A stretch of DNA of 64,000 bases from UBA7957 sp965224675 (GTDB taxonomy: Bacteria; Pseudomonadota; Gammaproteobacteria; Granulosicoccales; Granulosicoccaceae), in the NCBI GenBank assembly GCA_965224675.1, contig CBDDAA010000002.1, positions 2,108,001-2,172,000 on the forward strand, given 5' to 3'. This document shows, one piece after another, positions 44,812-53,179 of this stretch. How positions within the stretch are numbered: the first letter of the stretch is position 1; each line of letters opens with the position of its first letter. The notes beneath the pieces were generated by a model. The model was not told the DNA's origin. It made no database searches and worked only from the letters and a program-made list of their open reading frames with translations. Both the position numbers and the translations under genes were made by a program.

Positions 44812-45292
44812 ACATATGAGCCGTAACACTGTCAATAGGTAAAACTAACTATTTCCGTCTTATTTGAGACAGAAACTAAGGCGATTCGCGAAATCGGCTA
44901 CTTCATCTGTCATGGTAGCTGTTAAGTCGTCGCTTACAGCAAACACATATAGAGGGTCTCTTATTGCAGTCTCACTGCTACCTGCTTGTTTCTCAATCCA
45001 TTGAGCGGTGCAGGGCCACTAGACATTCATCGGTTAACCTTCTCTGGCACTATTCAAGGTGACAGGCTTCCTCAATGCTTGAGTATCCAGTTAGTTACAA
45101 GCTCAGCCAAGGTGTAAACGACTTTGCGAATTGTATTAATGCACGCCAATGAGGTGTCTAATCAATACGCGACTGGCTCAGGCTATTTGATGTAAAAACC
45201 ACTAAAGAGATATTTTCTCAGTTATTGGCTATGGTTTTTCAAACATTCAACCGCATTGTCCAGTTAGGCTTGCAGCTCACCCCATTGCGTGA

Positions 45293-46407
45293 CTAACGCT
45301 TCAAGAATCGATTCTCATCGAATAGCCTCTCATTTTTCAACATAAAATAAACACAGCGGCCGAGCTTGTGAGCAAGCACCGAAAGTGCTTTTGCTTTACT
45401 CATTCGTCGTTGTAATTTTTGTAAATAGCGTTGTGCAGATTTGTTTCCGCGTAAATAAAGTACGGCGGCCTCGGAGAACGGCCATTTTAAATGTGCATTG
45501 CCAATTTTATTTCCTTGAGTGCCATAGCTTTTTCCTGCCGACTCGGCCTTGCATTTTACAAGGCGTGCATAAGATGCAAATTTCTGAACTGATTCGAAAC
45601 GATCGATATCCCCAATCTCATAAACGATAGTTAATGATAGAATACGACCTATACCTGAAATGCTTTTCAATAGATACATATGAACAGGATTGTGCAGTTT
45701 GGCTTGTTGCTCAAGATACCATTCGATTTTACTGAGCTCCTTGGCATAACAATCCAGAATAGTCATATCCAAATCGATATTACGTTGGACAACGCTATCT
45801 GAGAAAGTTGATTTGAGCTGCTCACGTGCATTGATGTTTTTCAAATTGACTTTGTTAGGTGGTAAGTTGTATTGGCTTGTGGTGTTGGCGACATGTGCCT
45901 TGAGGTTGGCCCCGTGTCTGACAATTTTCATTCTTCTTCGAAGCAGATCACGAGTAGCACGCATTTGTTTGGGATAAACGTAAGCGAGTGGAAAATTACC
46001 ACCACGCATAAGGCAAGCAATCTTGAAGGAGTCAATACGATCATTCTTTGCTTTACCACCATGTATGGCGTAATAAAATACTTCCGTGTATTTTACCCTT
46101 CGGGCCAGCTAAAGCTGTTCAATTTCATTCCTGATGAATTAGTCATGTACAGCGCATGGCCGAGGATAAAGTCAACCCCCAGGTCTTCACAGAAATCCGA
46201 CACCCAATACCAGCAGTGCATGCACTCAACACCGACAAAAATACTACCTATGTAGGGTTCCAAAAGTTGGTATAGTTTCTCGGGATCGGCAGGTATCTCT
46301 CTGTGAACACAGGTATTTCCTTGCTGATCAACAATACAGACATAAAGACTTCTGGCATGTAAGTCGAAGCCGCAGTAATATGGGTGTGTGTTATTGTAAA
46401 AGTTCAT
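45293..46407 (-). pseudogene. IS1111 DEDD transposase, copy B, split by 74-nt insert
   Basis: N-terminal part is open from 46407 to the stop in the insert; second part opens after it and runs to 45293. Apart from the insert no other damage is visible, so this copy would be complete (about 345 aa) if the 74 nt were skipped or removed. Confidence 0.85.
46070..46143 (-). repeat. 74-nt hairpin insert, copy B
   Basis: Identical to the insert in copy A; hairpin loops ACGGAA and CAGGA on the coding strand. Confidence 0.72.
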
Positions 46408-46486
46408 TGGGCTTTCTCCGTAGTGGTTTGGTCGCCTTCCAGTTTAGCCGATATTGCTAAGCAGGAGGAGAAGGCTCAATGAGTAT

Positions 46487-46537
46487 CAATCGCATGCAGC
46501 TGACCGTAAAAAGCGTCAACTGAGGCAGGCGTTATGC
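46487..46537 (+). repeat. attC19 right part, distal arm deleted
   Basis: Begins as attC17 (CATGCAGCTGACCGTAAAAA) then jumps at GCGTCA to ACTGAGGCAGGC and R' GTTATGC (46531-46537). The deletion joins two CGTCA repeats. Confidence 0.65.
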
Positions 46538-46552
46538 AAATAAAGGAAAAAT

Positions 46553-47605
46553 ATGCCCCACCCACATTCAATAGGTCTTAAAAAAACAATCAATGATTGG
46601 CAGTATTTTTCTCAATGCTTAGGAGCGAACGTAACTGTTTATGATTCAAATTATGGTTATTCAAACTTTGCCTGTGGTTATAAATCAATAAACCCAGAGG
46701 AGAGGTTAGAGCCGAAAGAACTTTTTTATATTTATAGCATTACAAAAACATTTACAGCCATTTTGATAATGCAGCTTGTTGAAAAAGGGCTAATAAATTT
46801 AAACGCTCCAATAATTACCCATCTTGAAGGTATTCAGTTGCCTAAAGAAGTTACCGTCAAAAATTTACTCAATCATACAAGTGGAGTACCGAGCTATACT
46901 GACTTACCCAACTACATAAGCGCAAATAGAGAAAATCCTTCTGAACCGTGGTCATTTGAATATGTAGTTAAAAAAACGTGCAACGGAAAATTGGATTTTC
47001 CTTCAGAGGAAAAGTGGCACTATTCAAATACAGGGTATATGTTGCTTCTATTTCTTATTGAATCAATAACAGGTATCTCTTTTGCTAAGAATATTGATGA
47101 CCTGATAGTAAACAAAATTGGTTTAAATAATACTTATGTTGCGGAAAATATTGATAATAAAATTACGAATGGATATTGCCGTTATCTCAATGATAAAAGA
47201 GAAATGAAAAATATTTCTCGTATTTATAATCCATGGTGGTGCAAAACAGGGCTTGTTATATCAAGCAGCTATGAAATTGCAAAACTTTATAAGGTGCTTT
47301 TTTCTGGTCAACTTATAGGTTCAAGTTCTCTAAGTGCCATGACAGAAGCTGTTTCCATCGGGCAACCAGCAGATTTTTATTTTAAAAAACCCAGCTACGG
47401 ATTAGGTATAATGATTGACCCTGAAAATGAGTTTGGTTGTTCATATGGGCATGGAGGTGATGGCCCTGGTTTTAACACTTGGTCAGTTTATTATCCAGAT
47501 TTTGAGAGTAGATCTGTTGGCGTTACAGTGTTTTGTAATACCACAATGGGAGGGCATCCATTTTTTCTTGTGAAAGAAATTTTAGATGTGCTAAAAAATG
47601 CATAA
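46553..47605 (+). CDS. Class C beta-lactamase-fold serine hydrolase
   Basis: 350 residues with the penicillin-binding-fold motifs S-x-x-K (YSITKTF near 68), Y-x-N (YSNTGY near 156) and HGGDGPG near 302. No signal peptide, so cytoplasmic; more likely an esterase or peptidase than a resistance enzyme. Single-gene cassette with its last codons in attC20. Confidence 0.82.
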   Translation: MPHPHSIGLKKTINDWQYFSQCLGANVTVYDSNYGYSNFACGYKSINPEERLEPKELFYIYSITKTFTAILIMQLVEKGLINLNAPIITHLEGIQLPKEVTVKNLLNHTSGVPSYTDLPNYISANRENPSEPWSFEYVVKKTCNGKLDFPSEEKWHYSNTGYMLLLFLIESITGISFAKNIDDLIVNKIGLNNTYVAENIDNKITNGYCRYLNDKREMKNISRIYNPWWCKTGLVISSSYEIAKLYKVLFSGQLIGSSSLSAMTEAVSIGQPADFYFKKPSYGLGIMIDPENEFGCSYGHGGDGPGFNTWSVYYPDFESRSVGVTVFCNTTMGGHPFFLVKEILDVLKNA

Positions 47606-47650
47606 CAAAACAAAGGCCGCTTTTTGGGTCAGCTGAACTTAGCGTTAGCT
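47600..47650 (+). repeat. attC20, half site (51 bp)
   Basis: R'' GCATAAC (47600-47606) is followed directly by the right-hand arm of an attC13-type site (CTTTTTGGGTCAGCTGAAC) and R' GTTAGCT (47644-47650); the left arm is missing. Confidence 0.7.
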
Positions 47651-47680
47651 TCAGTATAGAGAAGGAGAAATAACTAATAT

Positions 47681-48163
47681 ATGAAATCCACGGTATATAT
47701 TGAATCGTCAGTTATAAGTTATTTGTCATCTAGGCCAAGTCGTGACATTGTTGTCGCTGGTAGACAGGCAATCTCACACGATTGGTGGGAAAACCATAGG
47801 CATAGATTTGAACTTCGTATATCTATATTAGTTGAGGAAGAAATTAGTAAAGGTGATTCTTTAGCGGCAAAGCTTCGTATTGATAGAATTATGGATATAC
47901 CAAGACTTTCTATTTCTGATGAGGCAAAGAAGATTGCTGAATTACTTCTGTTTCAAAATGCAGTACCAAAAGGTAGTGAAGAGGATGCGTTACATATTGG
48001 TATTGCAGCGGCGCAAGGAGCAGATTATCTGCTTACTTGGAACTTTAAGCATATAAACAACGCTGAAACTAAAACAGCCATAACACAGCTTGTAGAATCA
48101 TGTGGGTATAAATGCCCACAATTATGTTCGCCAGAAGAACTTGGAGGGGTATCTGATGATTGA
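47681..48163 (+). CDS. PIN-domain toxin
   Basis: 160 residues: STVYIESSVISYLSSRPSRD (the first acid is Glu), SILVEEEISKGD, KGSEEDALHIGIAAAQGADYLLTWNFKHINN. A typical PIN family of cassette and plasmid TA systems. Overlaps the partner by eight bases. Confidence 0.82.
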   Translation: MKSTVYIESSVISYLSSRPSRDIVVAGRQAISHDWWENHRHRFELRISILVEEEISKGDSLAAKLRIDRIMDIPRLSISDEAKKIAELLLFQNAVPKGSEEDALHIGIAAAQGADYLLTWNFKHINNAETKTAITQLVESCGYKCPQLCSPEELGGVSDD

Positions 48164-48329
48164 AGATCCGATAGTTGAGGAGGTTCGTCGCCATCGAAAA
48201 GAACATGCAGCTAAATACGATAATGATCTAAACCGCATTGTAGAGGCACTGAGAAAAAAAGAGCGAGAATCTACGCATGGCCAACTGAATCCTGGCCCAA
48301 AATTACTTTTAAAGCAGACAGGAAGCTAA
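48156..48329 (+). CDS. Small antitoxin partner of PIN toxin
   Basis: 57 residues from ATG 48156 (GGAGGGG upstream). MIEDPIVEEVRRHRKEHAAK followed by YDNDLNRIVEALRKKE; a short helical family found after PIN genes. C-terminal end lies in the R'' core of attC21. Confidence 0.72.
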   Translation: MIEDPIVEEVRRHRKEHAAKYDNDLNRIVEALRKKERESTHGQLNPGPKLLLKQTGS

Positions 48330-48330
48330 C
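48324..48330 (+). repeat. attC21 R'' half, split by IS91 element 3
   Basis: AGCTAAC, immediately before a different IS91-family element. Confidence 0.7.
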
Positions 48331-49656
48331 AATTTGCTAAGCCGCACTATTTCGCCACCATTTTGATGATTACAAGACCCGATACCCGCACCACTGCATA
48401 AACTAAAAGCGGTATCGGCGATCATGAGATGCCGCACAGCAGCGATGGGCGGACATGTTACCCGTTGTCCAAATGGACACATAGAACAGGTCCACTACAA
48501 TTCCTGCAAGAACCGAAGTTGCCCGCAATGCAACAGTCTGCCCACGGAACGTTGGCTGGACAAACAAAAAGCCAAACTACTGGAATGTGATCACTACCAC
48601 GTGATCTTTACGGTGCCACACTCCCTCATTGCGCTGTGGTGGTGTAATCAAAGGCTGATGTCCGATTTGTTGTTTCGCAGTGCCAGCGAAACATTGAAAG
48701 AGCTGCTGGCGGACCCGAAGTACCTGGGTGCAACGGTGGGCATACTGGCAACGTTACATACCTGGGGTCGAGATCTAAGCCGACACCCGCACCTGCATTG
48801 CCTGATCTCAGGCAGTGGCAGGACAGACACAGGCGAGTTCAAGCAAAGTACAAGTGACTACCTGCTGCCGTATCGGGTATTGCGAAAACTATTTCGGGGA
48901 AAATATGTGGCGGGACTACGTAAAGCGAATAAGGTGGGTAAACTGCAACTTCCACGGGGATTAAGTGAAGCTGCCTTTGAGCAGGTGTTGCCATTTACTT
49001 GGTCCGCTACGCACGAGGCGGTCGGTTTCGAAATACCCAAATCCAACGTATCGACGAAGAACGCATAGAATTTCGGTATCTGAACCACCGAACACAGCGC
49101 AAGCAGCAGATGAAGTTAACGACGGAAGAGTTTCAACGACGCATACTGTGGGACATCCCGGAAAAAGGGCAACATGTCGTGGGCTATTACGGACTCTACA
49201 ATGGTCACAAGGCAGGACAACTTGATCGGTGCCGAGAGCACCTGGGACAGGAACCCCAAGAGGAGCTAGAAGTGTTGGACTGGCAAAGCTTCCTGGAGCG
49301 ATTGGGCATAGCGCCACTGAGGCGATGTCCGATATGCGATAGTGGGCTTATAACGGGTCCGTTGGAAAGCCGTCAAAGAGCACCGCCCGGTGTGATGGAT
49401 GAGTAGCGATAAAACAAGAAAAAGGAATGGTGGTTAACAAGGATAGTCATTGAGTCTGGCTGTGGCTGTAAGGAAGAGAAAAAGGGCAGAAACAATCAAA
49501 GAGTCTGTTAAAGTAGTGGGAATATGGAGAAAAACAAAAGGACAGCGGCCCAATGAGGCATGTGCAGATCAGGAACAAAGTGCAAAGACTCAAACAAAAG
49601 GGCATGAGAAAGGGTGAAAACACCATAGAGCGGTGGAGGCGAATCGGCTCCGTCCA
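48331..49656 (+). mobile_element. IS91-family element 3 (IS1294-like), opposite orientation
   Basis: About 1.33 kb, transposase rightward. Right end GGCGAATCGGCTCCGTCCA-AAC resembles those of copies 1/2; left end AATTTGCTAAGCCGC. Again between AAC of R'' and the attC body. Downstream of the transposase about 240 non-coding bases with the probable origin end. Confidence 0.75.
48424..49406 (+). pseudogene. IS1294-like HUH transposase, broken
   Basis: Start MRCRTAAMGGHVTRCPNGHI, zinc ligands CKNRSCPQCNS, HUH motif in SRHPHLHCLISG. After LSEAAFEQ the sequence jumps, with loss of about 50 codons and a frameshift, into VAIYLVRYARGG (frame of 48999-49406) and ends in the normal C-terminus. Confidence 0.82.
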
Positions 49657-49773
49657 AACAAGGCGTTGAACGCATCGCCGAAGGAGTAGAGTCGCCGTGA
49701 GTTCAGCACTGCGTCGAGATGGCGGTGTAAATTTTTTTGTCTGTGAGGGCGACGGTTAACTAAAACGTTATGT
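49657..49773 (+). repeat. attC21, right part
   Basis: AAC then GGCGTTGAACGCATCGCCG pairs with CGGCGAC..GTTAACTAAAACG; R' GTTATGT (49767-49773). A sequence family of its own. Confidence 0.6.
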
Positions 49774-49823
49774 GTTCAGGAAATATTTTTTCTTGACTAA
49801 TATCACATGTTCACTTACATTTT

Positions 49824-49838
49824 CTCCCAAAATGGGAG
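49824..49838. promoter_or_regulatory. HigA operator candidate
   Basis: CTCCCA-AAA-TGGGAG, 13 bases before higB; TTGACTAATATCACATG upstream may hold the -35. Confidence 0.5.
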
Positions 49839-49851
49839 GAATTATAGTAGT

Positions 49852-50160
49852 ATGCGGGTAATTGCAAAAAGCACTTTAAAAAAGTTCTGGGAACAGTCTG
49901 CTTACAGTGATGCGCAAGGACCACTCGAAAGTTGGTACGAGGAAATTGTGAAAGCAAATTGGCTATCACCGCAAGCAGTGAAAACTCAATATGGTAATGC
50001 GAGCATTTGTGGCAACAATCGTGCTGTTTTTAATATTGGTGGTAATAAATACCGTTTAGTTGTTGAAATTCAGTATCGCGCAGGAATTGTCTGGATAAAG
50101 TTTATCGGTACACATGCTCAATACGATAAGATAAATGTCGAGGACGTAAATGAATATTAA
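49852..50160 (+). CDS. higB: HigB mRNA interferase toxin
   Basis: 102 residues from ATG 49852. MRVIAKSTLKKFWEQS, NRAVFNIGGNKYRLVVEIQY and the end FIGTHAQYDKI are HigB hallmarks; ribosome-dependent RNase. Overlaps higA by 11 bases, toxin first as usual for higBA. Confidence 0.92.
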   Translation: MRVIAKSTLKKFWEQSAYSDAQGPLESWYEEIVKANWLSPQAVKTQYGNASICGNNRAVFNIGGNKYRLVVEIQYRAGIVWIKFIGTHAQYDKINVEDVNEY

Positions 50161-50509
50161 ACCAATCAGAAGCGATAAAGATTTACAAGAAGCTTTTCAC
50201 CATCTTGAGGGAATATTTCAGGCAAAAAAAGGTACGCCAGAAGCTGATGAAATGGAGATTCTCGTTACTTTGATTGAGTCTTATGAAAACAAGAATTATC
50301 CGATTAGTCCACCAGATCCTATTGTAGCTATCAAATTCAGAATGGATCAACAGGGGTTGACAGCTCGTGACTTAGAAATTTTCATTGGTAGTAGCGGAAG
50401 AGTCTCTGAGGTACTAAATCGTAAACGCCCTTTGAGCCTACGAATGATAAAACGCTTACATCATGGATTAAATATTCCATATGAAAGTTTGTTAGCCGAT
50501 GTTGCTTAA
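50150..50509 (+). CDS. higA: HigA antitoxin (helix-turn-helix)
   Basis: 119 residues: N-terminal KPIRSDKDLQEAFHHLEGIF and Xre-type HTH (MDQQGLTARDLEIFIGSSGR, VSEVLNRKRPLSLRMI). Represses through the palindrome at 49824. Confidence 0.9.
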   Translation: MNIKPIRSDKDLQEAFHHLEGIFQAKKGTPEADEMEILVTLIESYENKNYPISPPDPIVAIKFRMDQQGLTARDLEIFIGSSGRVSEVLNRKRPLSLRMIKRLHHGLNIPYESLLADVA

Positions 50510-50531
50510 ATGTAGGTATTATAGTGCATCC

Positions 50532-50576
50532 ACACATAACAAAGGCCACTTTTCGGTCAGCTGAACTTAGCGTTAT
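50532..50576 (+). repeat. attC22, half site (45 bp)
   Basis: R'' ACATAAC (50532-50538) fused to the right-hand arm (CTTTTCGGTCAGCTGAACTTAG) and R' GTTATTT (50570-50576). Same form as attC20. Confidence 0.65.
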
Positions 50577-50599
50577 TTTTTCATTGAAACCCATACTAC

Positions 50600-50631
50600 A
50601 GGTGCTATAATAAGACCAATTAACAGCACCT
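50600..50631. promoter_or_regulatory. Promoter/operator of Phd-RelE cassette
   Basis: AGGTGCT (50600-50606) and AGCACCT (50625-50631) form a spaced inverted repeat that brackets TATAAT (50606-50611). Confidence 0.55.
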
Positions 50632-50646
50632 ATTAGGGTTGAGCAT

Positions 50647-50919
50647 ATGAAAACACTATTCTCCCAAGACATTATTCCTTTGTCTGATCTCAAAATAAAT
50701 CCAGGAAAAATTGCAAATCAAGCAAAAGATTCCCATCGTCCCATATTACTTACTAGCAGAGGTCGTGGCATAGCGGTTATGCAAGGCTTAGAAGAATTCG
50801 AAAACCATGAAGAAGAGCGCGCTTTTGTAAAAGCCATCGCACAGGGTTTATTGGAAGTAAAAGAAGGTAAAGTGCAAACAGTTGATGATGTAAAAAGAAA
50901 ATTAGGTATCAACATTTGA
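50647..50919 (+). CDS. Phd/YefM-family antitoxin
   Basis: 90 residues: DIIPLSDLKINPGKIANQAK, then PILLTSRGRGIAVMQGLEEFE, the Phd/YefM pattern, with a toxin-binding tail. Overlaps the toxin by four bases. Confidence 0.85.
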   Translation: MKTLFSQDIIPLSDLKINPGKIANQAKDSHRPILLTSRGRGIAVMQGLEEFENHEEERAFVKAIAQGLLEVKEGKVQTVDDVKRKLGINI

Positions 50920-51227
50920 AAATATTAATATCTGACTCAGCGTTTAATGATTTAGAATCAATAAAAGAATACTATCTTAATGAAGGAATACCGCAAGTAG
51001 GGATTGAGTTTGTTACAAAAATCATTAAACATATTGAAACCATACCAATTAACCCGGAAATTGGTCGCAAGGTGCCTGAGTTTAACGAAAACAATATTCG
51101 TGAATTAATTCACCCTCCTTTTCGTATCGTTTACTTAAAAGAGAAAAAAGCTATTCATGTAATAAGAGTATGGCGAAGTGAACGTTTATTAAATGTAACT
51201 AATACTCCTGCAAACAAAAAAATATAA
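50916..51227 (+). CDS. RelE/ParE-family toxin
   Basis: 103 residues from TTG 50916: ILISDSAFNDLESIKEYYL, PEIGRKVPEFNENNIRELIH, and the end FRIVYLKEKKAIHVIRVWRS. Last recognisable cassette gene; no attC follows it. Confidence 0.85.
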   Translation: MKILISDSAFNDLESIKEYYLNEGIPQVGIEFVTKIIKHIETIPINPEIGRKVPEFNENNIRELIHPPFRIVYLKEKKAIHVIRVWRSERLLNVTNTPANKKI

Positions 51228-51228
51228 T

Positions 51229-51310
51229 CGGGTAGCCGGAGGTCTCTAACCTCCAACCCCCACAACACCCTGCGTGCGGATCCGCACAGGGCGTTTCACT
51301 TAGCCCGGAT
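51229..51310 (-). other. Possible group II intron 3' end fragment
   Basis: On the minus strand the hairpins CCCTGTGCGGATCCGCACG.. and GGAGGTT-AGAG-ACCTCC followed by GGCTACCCGAT look like domains V/VI of some group II introns as I remember them. No reverse transcriptase is present. Weak; it might be an IS end instead. Confidence 0.25.
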
Positions 51311-51313
51311 ATT

Positions 51314-51984
51314 TCACTCACTTTCAATAATGCATCTATGGATGCAATCTCTCGCATGATCCGGGTCATTTAGCTTGAACTTCCAATAAAATCTGATATT
51401 TGAACATAGCGCCCCTTTCTCCCAGTCGGCTGGCAATTGATCACCGCAATACACGTGCAGGGGGAAGAAACAATAGCCGCCGTAGTATTTGTTGAAATGA
51501 CGACCTTGCTGTTCACCGTAAACCCGATCATCGGTACCGTCAAAATCGAGAATCAGTGATGGGGGTGGCTTATCAAAGCTGGCAACAAACTGTTCGAACA
51601 ATAGCCGATGCATCTCCCACGCAATCTGGCGTTGAGCATAACGCTCAACACGACAAAGCGTTGAAGGGCTTGCTAATGATCCAGTGTGCCCACACCGCTT
51701 TGTAGTGGCGCATCATGGCGCAGATCATCATGATCATTGAGATCTTCATAACCGGCAGCTATTGCATAAATACGCTGTCTGAGCAGGTTCTTCATTGAGT
51801 GTGTGATCAAGTTGGGATTTCGTGGATCAGGAAAGCTTTTCGCCAATGTGTCAGTGAGTGCTATTTTCTCATCAGCGGCTTGTAATAACAGGACACCACC
51901 GTTTCCACTTACCTCTCCACCGTTAAAGTTAATATCAATGGTGTGTTTTTTATTCTGTGCGGCAGACGCAAAGATGGGGTACAA
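51314..51984 (-). pseudogene. IS1380-family transposase remnant
   Basis: N-terminal part (51673-51984): IDINFNGGEVSGNGGVLLL, YAIAAGYEDLNDHDDLRHD. After a one-base loss near 51670 it continues SPSTLCRVERYAQRQIAWEM to LILDFDGTDDRVYGEQQGR (catalytic Asp) and is truncated after WKFKLNDPDHARD. Non-functional. Confidence 0.8.
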
Positions 51985-52101
51985 TTTGTCACGGGCGAGT
52001 TCTCCTGTTTATGTTGTAAGTGGTTGGCGCCCTTACAATTTTACAGGACTTCGCCCTTTTTGAGTGAATTATTCAGGCTAGAGAGATAATAATGTTTAAA
52101 A

Positions 52102-52297
52102 ACATAACACATATGAGCTGTAACGCTGTCAATAGGTGAATCAAACTATTTCCGCCTCAATGGAGACAGAAATTAAGACAATTCGCGGAATCGGCTACTT
52201 CATCTGTCATGATAGCTGTTAAGTCGTCGCTTACAGCAAACACACACGAGGGTCTCTTATTGCAGTCGCACTGTTGCCCGTGCATTTCTCAATCCGG
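52102..52297 (-). mobile_element. IS1111-attC remnant with orphan R'' core
   Basis: ACATAAC (52102-52108) then ACATATGAGCTGTAACGCTG... matches the first about 190 bases of copies A/B with scattered changes. Shows that the integron once extended to here. Confidence 0.75.
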
Positions 52298-52351
52298 GGT
52301 GTCGTGAGGCATCTCTCTATTCCGATTAGAAGACTTGAACTCAAATATGAG

Positions 52352-52393
52352 TGACAGATATAATTATCATAACAGTGATAATTATATCTGTCA
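52352..52393. terminator. 18-bp perfect inverted repeat
   Basis: TGACAGATATAATTATCA (52352-52369), six-base loop, TGATAATTATATCTGTCA (52376-52393). Lies 14 bases past the stop of the phosphatidyltransferase gene; probably its terminator, but AT-rich, so it could also be a regulator site. Confidence 0.45.
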
Positions 52394-52406
52394 TTTCAAT
52401 ATTATT

Positions 52407-53066
52407 TTACTGCATAAACTGAATACCATAAATTGCCGTAATTCCCAGTGTATAACCAGTAAGAATATAAACATTTCGAGGATTTCCCGATAATTTAGGT
52501 GTTTTAATTTGAGAAACATTTAAAGATGTTAGTGTTAGGCAACTTGCATAAAGAATGTAAGAAAAAGTCTCTTCATTAAAAAAGCCTGAAAATAGAACGA
52601 TAAAAACAAGAATGATACTGTTATTATCCAGTGCAAGACCTGTATAGTGTTTTCCACCGACAAGACCAAAGGTGCTAAAATAACTTAAACGTATGGCAGC
52701 ACCCGCTATCATTAAAAAAGCACCCACTAAAAAAAGAGGTTCAAATTTTCCATAACTCAGCAATAGAATCGCAGGGGTTACTCCATAGCTTACAATATCA
52801 ATTAAGACATCAAGTTGACCACCAAAAACTCCTTGTTGTTTAGTCCTGCCTTTCATACTTCGTGCAATAAGCCCATCAGCCCAATCAAATGCAACAGCCC
52901 AAATCATACCAATCATAGTAATTGCATAAACACCTAAAATACTATAGTAAATTGCTAGTAGGGTACAAACCAAACCAGCCAATGAACAAAGGTTAGGAAC
53001 ATCATTGACATAAGAAAGTATGGTGCCTGGTTGCTCTTTATCAGGTAATGATTTTTCTGTTGTCAT
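52407..53066 (-). CDS. CDP-alcohol phosphatidyltransferase
   Basis: 219 residues, six membrane helices. CDP-OH motif DWADGLIAR...GGQLDVLID with DIVSYGVTPA, closest in look to phosphatidylserine synthase PssA, but the gap between AR and the conserved Gly is four or five residues longer than standard. It would join a CMP-activated head group to a lipid alcohol or the reverse. Divergent from the cytidylyltransferase gene (113 bases apart), a likely two-step pathway. Confidence 0.8.
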   Translation of the reverse strand: MTTEKSLPDKEQPGTILSYVNDVPNLCSLAGLVCTLLAIYYSILGVYAITMIGMIWAVAFDWADGLIARSMKGRTKQQGVFGGQLDVLIDIVSYGVTPAILLLSYGKFEPLFLVGAFLMIAGAAIRLSYFSTFGLVGGKHYTGLALDNNSIILVFIVLFSGFFNEETFSYILYASCLTLTSLNVSQIKTPKLSGNPRNVYILTGYTLGITAIYGIQFMQ

Positions 53067-53126
53067 GATGCTTCCTTTAATTGTCTAATCTATTATGGCG
53101 TAAATCTTTCTATACGGCTAATGTGC

Positions 53127-53169
53127 TATAATAGCAAGACCCTTAAAGGGTTTAAAGGGTTTAAAGGGT
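53127..53169 (+). promoter_or_regulatory. Promoter with triple 9-bp repeat
   Basis: TATAAT (53127-53132) is followed by three tandem TTAAAGGGT units (53143-53169) that run into the start region at 53180; the last unit supplies AAGGG as ribosome site. Repeat number could vary and alter translation. Confidence 0.5.
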
Positions 53170-53179
53170 TTAATTAATC

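Larger units (their letters stand above)
44812..46486 (-). mobile_element. IS1111-attC group element, copy B
   Basis: 1675 bp, all but identical to copy A, same insertion point and orientation, different cassette to the left. Without the extra C of copy A. Confidence 0.9.

Noticed and set aside
38798..46486. Copies A and B of the IS1111 element as one segmental duplication
   Set aside because: Left flanks are different cassettes. Only the attC body right of the elements is alike, which cassette or IS movement also explains.
46553..47605. Antibiotic-resistance beta-lactamase
   Set aside because: Motifs fit the fold, but there is no signal peptide, and the sequence is not close to AmpC enzymes that I know.
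16600..50576. Regularly recurring repeats resembling a CRISPR array
   Set aside because: The repeats are 45-130-bp imperfect palindromes flanked by RYYYAAC and GTTRRRY and spaced by whole genes; they are attC sites. No cas genes are present.
51333..51348. TGCATC/GATGCA hairpin in the IS1380 remnant as another GGA-loop insert
   Set aside because: Single short stem, GGA not in the loop, and no proof that the coding sequence is interrupted there.
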